Positions 1-10,139 of a DNA stretch of 10,139 nt are shown piece by piece; position 1 is the stretch's first letter, and every line of letters starts with the position of its first letter. The notes beneath the pieces are model-generated. The model was not told the DNA's origin. It saw nothing but the letters and a program-made list of their open reading frames with translations, and did no database searches. Made by a program: the position numbers and the translations under genes. Source of the stretch: CAZCDM01 sp964497475 (GTDB taxonomy: Bacteria; Planctomycetota; Phycisphaerae; SM23-33); assembly GCA_964497475.1 (NCBI GenBank), contig CAZCDM010000086.1:1-10139 (forward strand). Direction: 5' to 3'.

Positions 1-51
1 TTGTAAAACAAAGACTTACAGCGCAATCCAAAGGGGATGTCGAAGTCAGGA
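1..51 (+). repeat. Left arm of a 51-bp perfect terminal inverted repeat
   Basis: The first 51 bases are identical to the reverse complement of 10088-10138, and similarity stops abruptly at position 52. The arm is about 43% GC, well below the neighbouring genes. Its outer part holds a short internal inverted repeat, TGTAA (2-6) and TTACA (16-20). In frame it reads into the kinase gene, but the 16 residues it encodes do not look like PAS sequence, whereas recognisable PAS similarity starts at the next codons (Asn-Thr-Met, 51-59). This fits the end of a repeated or mobile element abutting the gene, or an assembly junction; no transposase is visible. Confidence 0.9.
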
Positions 52-2147
52 ATACCATGAACGCGGAGGAAGTCACCCAGGCCATGAACGAAGCGAACAC
101 CACCAGAAAGAACAGCTTCGAGTTCCGTCACCACCTGGCCGACGGGACGATCCGCGACGTCGCCGTTACAAGTGGGCGATTCTATGTGCAGGACCAGGAA
201 CTGCTCTATTCGGTCGTCCATGACATCACCGATCGGAAACGCTACGAGCGACAGCTGCGGGACAGCGAAGAGAAGTTCCGGTTGCTGTTCGAGAAATCAC
301 CCTATGCTCACGTGCTCTACAGCCTCGAAGATGGATATCTCGGCTGCAACCAGGCCGCCGTGGACCTGCTGGGCCTGACCTGTCGGGAGGACATCCTCGA
401 ACTTCAGCCGGCCGATCTATCCCCGCCCTTCCAGGAAGACGGCCAAGCCTCCGCCATCAAGGCCAAGAGGCTGTTCGACCAGGCCCTGGCCGAGGGCAGC
501 CTTCAATTCGAGTGGACCTGCAAGCGGCGCGACGGCCAGGCGATCTACCTGGAAATCCTGCTCAACGCGATCAGTCTGGACGGCCGGCCCGCGACTCATT
601 CCGTCTGGCGGGACATCACCCAACGCAAGGCCGATGAGCGGGAACGTTCGATCCTGCTGTCCGCCATCGAACAGGCCGACGAGGTTATCGTCCTGACGGA
701 CACCGAGGCAAATATCCGCTACGTAAACCCTGCTTTCGAGCGGGTCACCGGCTACCCCCGCGAGGAAGCCATCGGCCAGAATCCGCGGATACTGCAATCC
801 GGCCAGCACGATGCGGAGTTTTACCGCGAGATGTGGGCGACGCTCACAGCCGGGGAAACATGGCGGGGCCAGTTCCTCAACCGCCGCAAGGATGGCACGG
901 ACTATACCGAGCTGGCCGTGATCTCGCCGGTCAAAACCCCGGCGGGCAGGCTGATTGCCTATGTGGCCGTCAAGCGGGACATCACCGAAGAACTCCTTCT
1001 CCAGGAGCGGCTGCAACAGTCCCAGAAGATGGAATCGGTCGGACGGCTTGCCGGCGGCGTGGCCCACGACTTCAACAACATGCTCTTCATCATCCTGGGC
1101 TATACCGAGATGCTGCTCGGCGAACTGCCGCCCGGCCACGAGCTGCACCAGGACTTCATGGAGATTCACAAGGCCGCCAGCCGATCGGCCGACCTGACGA
1201 AACAGTTGCTGGCCTTCTCGCGGAAACAGACGACCCAACCCCGGCAGCTCGATCTCAACTCCACCATCGAGGCCATGCTCGCCATGCTGCGCAGGCGCAT
1301 CGGCGAGGCCATCAAACTGCACTGGACACCGGGCGAGGACCTCCCACCGATTCACATTGCCCCCTCCCAGGTGGATCAGCTCCTGGCCAACCTCATCGTC
1401 AACGCGCGGGATGCCATCGACCACTCCGGTGAAATCCACATCGCCACCGAAGCCGTCGAGCTGGATGCGGAGTGTTGCGAGCAGTTCGACCTGGCCGCAC
1501 CGGGGCAGTTCATACACCTCTCGACCCGCGACACCGGCCGGGGCATGGACGCCGAAACCCGCGACAAGATTTTCGAACCCTTCTTCACCACCAAGCCCCT
1601 TGGCGAGGGCACGGGCCTGGGCCTGGCCACGGTGTATGGCATCGTCCAGCAGAACCGTGGCGTGATCACCGTCGAGTCCACGCCCGGCCAGGGCAGTTGC
1701 TTCCATATCTACCTGCCAGCCGCCGTGGAATCGGCCGAGGCCAGCGGCTCGACCGATACCCCCCGCATCGACTCCTCGGCCGAGGGCACCATCCTCCTGG
1801 TCGAAGACGAACAGGCCGTCCTCACCCTGACGCGAACCCTGCTGAGCCGGGCCGGCTATACCGTCCTGCCCGCGGCGACCTGCCGAGAAGCCATCGAACA
1901 GGCCAGCCGCCCCGGCCAGACCATCGACCTGCTGATCGCCGACGTCATCATGCCGACGATGAACGGCCTGGAGCTTTCGCGGAAAATCCTCGCCTACCAG
2001 CCGAACTGCAAGGTGCTGTTCATCTCGGGCTTCAACCCCGAAGTCCTCGGCGAGCAGGACGTCCTGGCCGAAGAGATGAACTTCCTGGCCAAGCCCTTCT
2101 CCGAGGCCGGCCTCAACCGGGCCGTCCGCCAAGCCATGAACGGATAG
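3..2147 (+). CDS. PAS-domain hybrid sensor histidine kinase, 5'-truncated
   Basis: Cytoplasmic sensor kinase that would autophosphorylate on histidine and pass phosphate to its own receiver domain. The frame is open to the left edge. The ATG at 57 is only the first Met inside a PAS domain, not a credible start: the downstream residues match the middle of a PAS/PAC unit (FEFRHHLADGTIRDV, then HDITDRKR). Numbering from that Met: PAS remnant 1-62; PAS 70-192, of the LSPP/EDG subtype; PAS 198-312; HisKA with phospho-His337 (GGVAHDFNN); HATPase with N-box Asn449, DTGRGM at 492 and GEGTGLGLA at 516; receiver 577-695 with acidic Glu583/Asp584, phospho-acceptor Asp629, Ser657 and Lys679. All catalytic residues are intact. 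No membrane segment lies in the visible part; any would be in the missing N-terminus. The HDFNN H-box and fused C-terminal receiver are typical of NtrB-like soluble hybrid kinases. Its ligand is unknown. asnB follows 80 bp downstream on the same strand. Confidence 0.93.
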   Translation, partial: VKQRLTAQSKGDVEVRNTMNAEEVTQAMNEANTTRKNSFEFRHHLADGTIRDVAVTSGRFYVQDQELLYSVVHDITDRKRYERQLRDSEEKFRLLFEKSPYAHVLYSLEDGYLGCNQAAVDLLGLTCREDILELQPADLSPPFQEDGQASAIKAKRLFDQALAEGSLQFEWTCKRRDGQAIYLEILLNAISLDGRPATHSVWRDITQRKADERERSILLSAIEQADEVIVLTDTEANIRYVNPAFERVTGYPREEAIGQNPRILQSGQHDAEFYREMWATLTAGETWRGQFLNRRKDGTDYTELAVISPVKTPAGRLIAYVAVKRDITEELLLQERLQQSQKMESVGRLAGGVAHDFNNMLFIILGYTEMLLGELPPGHELHQDFMEIHKAASRSADLTKQLLAFSRKQTTQPRQLDLNSTIEAMLAMLRRRIGEAIKLHWTPGEDLPPIHIAPSQVDQLLANLIVNARDAIDHSGEIHIATEAVELDAECCEQFDLAAPGQFIHLSTRDTGRGMDAETRDKIFEPFFTTKPLGEGTGLGLATVYGIVQQNRGVITVESTPGQGSCFHIYLPAAVESAEASGSTDTPRIDSSAEGTILLVEDEQAVLTLTRTLLSRAGYTVLPAATCREAIEQASRPGQTIDLLIADVIMPTMNGLELSRKILAYQPNCKVLFISGFNPEVLGEQDVLAEEMNFLAKPFSEAGLNRAVRQAMNG

Positions 2148-2151
2148 ACCG

Positions 2152-2169
2152 ACGCGGCGGGGCGTTTTC
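2152..2169 (+). repeat. Copy 1 of an 18-bp motif flanking both kinase genes
   Basis: The motif ACGMGGCGGRGCGTTTTC starts 4 bp after the stop codon of the left kinase. A second copy, differing at two of 18 positions, lies at 5348-5365 next to the 3' end of the large kinase. Its G/C-rich block followed by TTTT resembles half of a terminator, but no complementary arm is present. It may be chance in GC-rich DNA. Confidence 0.35.
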
Positions 2170-2189
2170 CTCACTCGGCCACTTCCCGC

Positions 2190-2219
2190 TTCGCATTTTG
2201 CCGCCCCAACAGGTATGAT
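2190..2219 (+). promoter_or_regulatory. Possible promoter for asnB
   Basis: TATGAT at 2214-2219 matches a -10 box at five of six positions. TTCGCA at 2190-2195, with an 18-bp spacer, is a weak -35 match. The -10 box ends only 8 bp before the asnB ATG, so transcription would begin at or next to the start codon. No Shine-Dalgarno sequence sits at normal distance; the only AGG is 14 bp upstream. A leaderless transcript would explain this. Read-through from the upstream kinase gene is the alternative. Confidence 0.4.
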
Positions 2220-2227
2220 CGTCAGCC

Positions 2228-4120
2228 ATGTGCGGCATTGCAGGACTCATCGACACCAACCCGCCGGCCCCGGCCGTGCTCGAAGCCATGCGCGATACGC
2301 TCGCCCATCGAGGCCCGGACGACGCGGGCCTGTGGTTCTCGCCCGATCGACAGGTCGGCCTGGCCCATCGGCGGCTGTCGATTCTCGATCTCAGCCCCGC
2401 CGGTCATCAGCCCATGCTCGACGACGAGGCCGACCTGGCCGTCGTCTACAACGGCGAAATCTACAACTACACCGACTTGCAGGAGGAACTCCGCGCCGCC
2501 GGCCACCGCTTTACCAGCACCTGCGATACCGAGGTACTCCTGGCGGCCTACCGTCAATGGGGCCTCGATGCCATCCCCAGACTCAACGGCATGTTTGCCC
2601 TGGCGATCTACGACGGCCGGGGCCGCAAGGTGCTCTTCGCCCGCGACCGCGCCGGCCAAAAGCCTCTCTACTATCGCCTGACCTCAGGCGGCATGCGATT
2701 CGCCTCCGAGTGCAAAGCCCTGCTCGCCGAGCCCGGCTGCCCGCGACAGATCGACCGCGACGCCCTGGAAGATTATCTCGCCTACGGCTATGTCCCCAGC
2801 CCGCGATGCATGCTGGCCGGACTGGCCAAACTGCCCCCCGCCCATGTCGGCCTCTATGATCTCGACGACAAGAGCTTCCGCACGAAGGCATACTGGTCGC
2901 TTCCGTCGCACGACCCCTCGGCCCAGCTCGACGAAGCATCCTGCCAGGCCGAGCTTCACGAACTCCTGCGCGACAGCGTCCGCCGACGCCTCGTAGCCGA
3001 TGTGCCCGTGGGCATTTTGCTCTCCGGCGGGGTCGACTCCAGCCTAGTCACTGCCGCCGCGGCCGAGTGCTCGAACCGCCCGGTCAAAACCTTCAACATC
3101 GCTTTTCCCGGCCAGGGCAGCTACGACGAAAGCGCCCACGCCCGACGCATCGCCAGCGCCTTCGGCACGGAACACATCGAACTGGCGGCCGAGCCGGCCT
3201 CGGTCGACCTCCTGCCCGACCTGGCCAGACAATTCGACGAACCCATGGCCGACTCGTCCATGGTGCCGACCTTCATCGTCTCGCGACTCATCCGCCAGCA
3301 TGCCACCGTCGCACTCGGCGGCGATGGCGGCGATGAGCTTTTCGGCGGCTACCCGTACCACCAGTTCCTCCAGAAGGTCCGCTGGGCCTCGGCCTTGCCG
3401 GGTTGGCTGCGCAGCGTCCTGCGCCCGGCGGCACGATGGCTGCGCCCGCTGGGCTGCGTCGGACACAATGCCCTCCAGGCCGCCCTGCTCGATGCCCCTC
3501 ACGCCATCGCGCAGGCGAATCTGTTCTTGGACGCCCGCCGCCGCAATGCACTGCTGGCCCGTCGGCTCCGGCGGCCCATCGATCGCTGCCTCGCGCCGGA
3601 ACATCACCGCATCGACGCCCAGGCCCCCTACGACTCCATCGTCCAGTGCATCGCCGCAGTCGATTTCCGCTGTCATCTCAGCGAGGACATTCTCGTGAAG
3701 GTTGACCGCGCGAGCATGCTGCCCAGTCTCGAACTCCGCTCGCCCCTGCTGGACCCACGCATTATCGACCTGGCCTACGCCCGCACGCCCGATACCCTGC
3801 GCGCCACGGCCCAGGAGAAGAAAATCATCCTCCGCAGGCTGGCTCGCACCCTCCTGCCGCCCGAAATCGACCTCGACCGCAAGCAGGGCTTTTCCCTGCC
3901 GCTGCAAGCCTGGTTCGCCGGGCCCTGGGGAGATTTCTGCCGCGAAGTCCTGGCCGGGGCCGACCCGAATCTGCTGGAACGCAGCGCGGTCGACCGGCTC
4001 CTGGTCGAACAACGCAAAGGCCGCCGACACACCCCGCGCATCTTCGCGCTGACCATGCTCGAACTCTGGCGGCGAGAGTACAACATCGCCCCGCCGGACG
4101 ATGCGCCTCAGTCGGCCTGA
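2228..4120 (+). CDS. asnB: Asparagine synthetase, glutamine-hydrolysing (AsnB family)
   Basis: Cytoplasmic enzyme that hydrolyses glutamine to ammonia and uses ATP to amidate aspartate to asparagine. It has 630 residues, within the range of the longer AsnB class. The N-terminal Ntn glutaminase domain begins with MCGIAG, so Cys2 becomes the nucleophile after Met removal, which fixes the start at 2228. Further glutaminase motifs are RGPDDAG (28-34), NGEIYNY (75-81), DTEVLL (100-105) and ARDRAGQKPLYY (138-149). The synthetase domain has the ATP PP-loop SGGVDSS (266-272), LGGDGGDELFGGY (363-375), and KVDRASM with LELRSPLLD (491-509). All signature residues are present. Close relatives act as amidotransferases on surface-polysaccharide or peptide substrates; no such genes are adjacent, so plain asparagine synthesis is the default reading. 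The stop overlaps the end of the convergent URO-D-like gene by 13 bp. Confidence 0.95.
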   Translation: MCGIAGLIDTNPPAPAVLEAMRDTLAHRGPDDAGLWFSPDRQVGLAHRRLSILDLSPAGHQPMLDDEADLAVVYNGEIYNYTDLQEELRAAGHRFTSTCDTEVLLAAYRQWGLDAIPRLNGMFALAIYDGRGRKVLFARDRAGQKPLYYRLTSGGMRFASECKALLAEPGCPRQIDRDALEDYLAYGYVPSPRCMLAGLAKLPPAHVGLYDLDDKSFRTKAYWSLPSHDPSAQLDEASCQAELHELLRDSVRRRLVADVPVGILLSGGVDSSLVTAAAAECSNRPVKTFNIAFPGQGSYDESAHARRIASAFGTEHIELAAEPASVDLLPDLARQFDEPMADSSMVPTFIVSRLIRQHATVALGGDGGDELFGGYPYHQFLQKVRWASALPGWLRSVLRPAARWLRPLGCVGHNALQAALLDAPHAIAQANLFLDARRRNALLARRLRRPIDRCLAPEHHRIDAQAPYDSIVQCIAAVDFRCHLSEDILVKVDRASMLPSLELRSPLLDPRIIDLAYARTPDTLRATAQEKKIILRRLARTLLPPEIDLDRKQGFSLPLQAWFAGPWGDFCREVLAGADPNLLERSAVDRLLVEQRKGRRHTPRIFALTMLELWRREYNIAPPDDAPQSA

Positions 4121-5186
4121 CGGGGGATCTGCTCCAGCTCGCCCATCAGGTCTTCCACCTCGGCCGGGCTGGACGCATCGGTGACGATCAGCACATGATA
4201 GTTCGCCGTCGTCCCCTTCCAGTACTCTTTGATCTGCTCGCGCGTCATCCCGCGAATCGACCCGCGCCCCAGCCGGTCGATCCGGCGATACAGGTCGGTC
4301 CAGTCCTGCACGACCGCGTTGCCCGCACCCGGCTGCCATTGAATGAGCTTGATCGCATCGACCTGGCAGATCATCTCAAGATGGCGGATCGCGTCGGGAC
4401 CGTCGAGTTGATACTCCGCCCCGTCGAGGCTCACACACTCGCTGTGCAACGAGGGCAACTCGAACTGCTCGAACATCGCCTCGGAGATCATGCAGGAGAA
4501 GTCGCACTGCGGCACGTCAAGCCGCCCGGTGTGATGCAGGCCGTGTCGCGTCTGCGAGCCGAGGCGTTCGACCTCGAACGCCCGGCCAGGGCGTCGCGGG
4601 CATCGTCCAGCGCACGGTCGATCTGGCGCAGCGCGGCGGTGACCTGCTCGGGGCAGCTCACCAGGTCCATCAGCAAACGCTCCGACCCACGAATGGCCGA
4701 GAGCGCATCGAGCCCGCCCTGCAGCTGCGTCCAGCGGATGAGAATGCGCCCGTCAAAACGGGCCTTGAGGGCTCGAGCGCAAGCCACCATATGCTCGTAC
4801 CATTTGGACTCCGGACGGAAGCGAATCTCCTGATCGTAATCTTCCCAAAACGGCTCGACCCAGCCGGTGAGCCCCAGGCCCTCACCCGAAAATTCACACT
4901 CCGCCCCGAGCATCAGAGCGAAGTCATCCGGCACGAATGTCACCGGATAGCTCGGGATCATATCGCCCGCCCAGGCGGTCGTGGTAACGTAGGCTTCGAG
5001 CTTCTCGATGCACTCCTCGATGGGACGGAACGCAAAATAGTACGGCCGCAGGAACGGCGCCTGTGGGGTATCCGGCGAGCGGGGCATGTCGGCCAGAACC
5101 ATCGGCCGGGTCGTCATCTCCCCAGCCCAGTAGCGATTCCATCGCTGCTTGACGTCCTACACGTCTGGTCGGTATTCCAATTGCAT
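4108..5186 (-). pseudogene. URO-D-like (uroporphyrinogen decarboxylase / corrinoid methyltransferase) family gene, disrupted
   Basis: The product resembles the URO-D (TIM-barrel) superfamily, in a branch often found in environmental bacteria and related to corrinoid methyltransferases rather than heme synthesis; its substrate is unknown. A good Shine-Dalgarno (AGGGAGA, 5191-5197) precedes an ATG at 5184-5186, but codon 10 is TAG (5157-5159). Family-like sequence resumes at once (DVKQRWNRYWAGE, then RPMVLADMPRSPD). The next usable ATG is at 5117. Near 4581-4583 the reading frame shifts: one missing G on the coding strand separates ...DARDALAG from FEVERLGSQTRHGLHHTGRL, then DVPQCDFSCMIS and YQLDGPDAIRHLEM, ending at 4108. 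Correcting both lesions gives about 359 residues, a normal family length. Without correction two overlapping frames remain, 4488-5117 and 4108-4515. Either the gene is dead or these are sequencing errors; recoding at TAG would not explain the frameshift. Family assignment is from recognised sequence patterns. Confidence 0.72.
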
Positions 5187-5190
5187 GGGT

Positions 5191-5197
5191 TCTCCCT
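5191..5197 (-). promoter_or_regulatory. Ribosome binding site of the URO-D-like gene
   Basis: AGGGAGA on the minus strand ends 4 bp before the ATG at 5186. It is the best Shine-Dalgarno match near this gene and argues that the ancestral start is 5186, upstream of the in-frame TAG, rather than the ATG at 5117. Confidence 0.7.
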
Positions 5198-5204
5198 TCT
5201 GGTA

Positions 5205-5219
5205 AGGTGCCCGACACCT
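5205..5219 (-). other. Short hairpin in the tRNA to URO-D-like leader
   Basis: AGGTG (5205-5209) and CACCT (5215-5219) form a 5-bp inverted repeat with a 5-base loop, located between the tRNA 3' end and the Shine-Dalgarno. There is no T-tract after it, so it is not a clear terminator. It could be a processing or leader structure, or chance. Confidence 0.3.
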
Positions 5220-5237
5220 CGCCAGACCGATAGCGAC

Positions 5238-5311
5238 TGGGCGTTACTGGACTCGAACCAGTGACTTCTTCCTTGTAAGGGAAGCGCTCTAGCCAACTGA
5301 GCTAAACGCCC
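5238..5311 (-). tRNA. tRNA-Val, anticodon UAC
   Basis: A complete cloverleaf can be folded. Acceptor stem GGGCGTT (5305-5311) pairs with AACGCCC (5239-5245), with discriminator A at 5238. The D-arm is GCTC/GAGC with an AGTTGGCTA loop. The anticodon stem CTTCC/GGAAG encloses loop CTTACAA, giving anticodon TAC, which reads GUA and probably GUG valine codons. The variable loop is AAGTC, and the T-arm is ACTGG/CCAGT with loop TTCGAGT. The 3' CCA is not encoded, since GTC follows on the minus strand, so it must be added by nucleotidyltransferase. It stands alone between the large kinase and the URO-D-like gene, all on the same strand. Confidence 0.97.
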
Positions 5312-5320
5312 AAGCCGTAC

Positions 5321-5348
5321 AGTATATCCGCAGCACGGTGCAATGCAA
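5321..5348 (-). promoter_or_regulatory. Probable promoter of tRNA-Val
   Basis: On the minus strand TTGCAT (5343-5348) and TATACT (5321-5326) are separated by 16 bp, close to the sigma-70 consensus in both boxes. The -10 box ends 9 bp before the mature tRNA 5' end, giving a short leader for RNase P removal. It lies just after the stop codon of the large kinase, so the tRNA need not depend on kinase transcription. Confidence 0.6.
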
Positions 5349-5363
5349 CGAGGCGGAGCGTTT

Positions 5364-5365
<2 letters not shown>
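5348..5365 (+). repeat. Copy 2 of the 18-bp motif flanking both kinase genes
   Basis: Matches 2152-2169 at 16 of 18 positions. Here it overlaps the last two bases of the large kinase's stop codon and abuts the tRNA promoter's -35 box. Relative to the kinase it is in antisense orientation, whereas copy 1 is in sense, so a shared terminator role is unlikely. Confidence 0.35.
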
Positions 5366-9911
<4,546 letters not shown>

Positions 9912-9917
9912 TGCATG

Positions 9918-9922
9918 TCCCT
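9918..9922 (-). promoter_or_regulatory. Ribosome binding site deciding the large kinase start
   Basis: AGGGA on the minus strand sits 6 bp upstream of the ATG at 9911. The upstream candidates, ATG at 9989 and TTG at 10016, have no such sequence, and the region directly after 9911 gives a short basic N-terminus leading into a membrane helix. Confidence 0.65.
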
Positions 9923-10087
9923 GGTCTACACTCGCGGGAGCAGCCCCAGCCGGGCGGATCGCGCGGGAACAGCGCACCGGCAAAGACATCGGCCGGAGTC
10001 CCCAGCCATCGGCCAACCATCACGTGCTTACTCCGGAAGCTCTATCGGTTTGAAAAATGGTCATCTACGGAAGTAATTGAAGTTATC
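9923..10087. other. Upstream region of the large kinase, no gene recognised
   Basis: The part nearest the kinase is GC-rich; the part next to the repeat (about 10020-10087) is AT-richer and likely holds the promoter, but I could not pick convincing -35 and -10 boxes. A short minus-strand frame, open from the right edge, runs through the repeat arm and stops at TAA (10083-10085). It encodes 18 residues and could be the tail of a gene beyond the window. Confidence 0.4.
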
Positions 10088-10138
10088 TCCTGACTTCGAC
10101 ATCCCCTTTGGATTGCGCTGTAAGTCTTTGTTTTACAA
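10088..10138 (-). repeat. Right arm of the 51-bp perfect terminal inverted repeat
   Basis: Reverse complement of 1-51 with no mismatches; one further base (10139) follows. The inner boundary is the same as on the left, ending GTCAGGA before unrelated DNA. In this copy the frame that enters the left kinase instead meets TAA two codons later, so the arm is not tied to one coding context. Confidence 0.9.
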
Positions 10139-10139
10139 G

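Noticed and set aside
417..2174. 585-residue minus-strand open frame across the left kinase
   Set aside because: A composition-driven shadow with no family motifs; the + strand carries an intact HisKA/HATPase/receiver series.
3044..4339. 431-residue minus-strand open frame across asnB
   Set aside because: It is antisense to the PP-loop and synthetase motifs of AsnB and has low-complexity Gly/Arg/Ala-rich translation.
5157..5159. Pyrrolysine or other recoding at the in-frame TAG
   Set aside because: The position is codon 10 in a family not known to use pyrrolysine, and a frameshift further on also breaks the gene, so mutation or base error is simpler.
5205..5219. Rho-independent terminator after the tRNA
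   Set aside because: The hairpin has only 5 bp and no T-tract on the transcribed strand.
5238..5311. tRNA-Val as an integration site for a genomic island
   Set aside because: No integrase gene is nearby and I saw no repeated tRNA 3' fragment elsewhere in the window.

Overview
This window is GC-rich bacterial chromosomal DNA with dense coding and short intergenic gaps. It holds two large PAS-type hybrid sensor histidine kinases, a glutamine-dependent asparagine synthetase, a broken uroporphyrinogen-decarboxylase (URO-D)-like methyltransferase gene and one tRNA-Val. Multi-PAS hybrid kinases next to this URO-D-like family suggest a Planctomycetota/PVC-type or similar environmental Gram-negative lineage. 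That assignment rests on family habits and is weak. No phage, plasmid, CRISPR or toxin-antitoxin genes were seen.

Layout, left to right. Positions 1-51 are one arm of a perfect 51-bp inverted repeat whose other arm is 10088-10138. A 5'-truncated hybrid histidine kinase runs from the left edge to 2147 (+). After an 80-bp gap with a possible promoter comes asnB, 2228-4120 (+). It converges on, and overlaps by 13 bp, a URO-D-like gene on the minus strand (4108-5186) that carries both an in-frame TAG at codon 10 and a -1 frameshift. Upstream of it on the same strand lie tRNA-Val(UAC) at 5238-5311, with its own promoter-like boxes, and a 1515-residue membrane-anchored hybrid kinase (5364-9911, minus). 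The remaining ~175 bp before the right repeat arm is the upstream region of that kinase.

How the genes work together: both kinases end in receiver domains, and there is no Hpt protein or DNA-binding response regulator here, so their phosphorelay partners must be encoded elsewhere. No common pathway links the kinases, AsnB and the URO-D-like protein. The most informative signals are decay or rearrangement marks: the repeat that cuts into a PAS domain exactly where PAS similarity begins, the double-lesion URO-D-like gene, and a GAF domain in the large kinase that has lost its second half in frame at a tandem hexamer. I do not see convincing evidence for a new multi-gene system.
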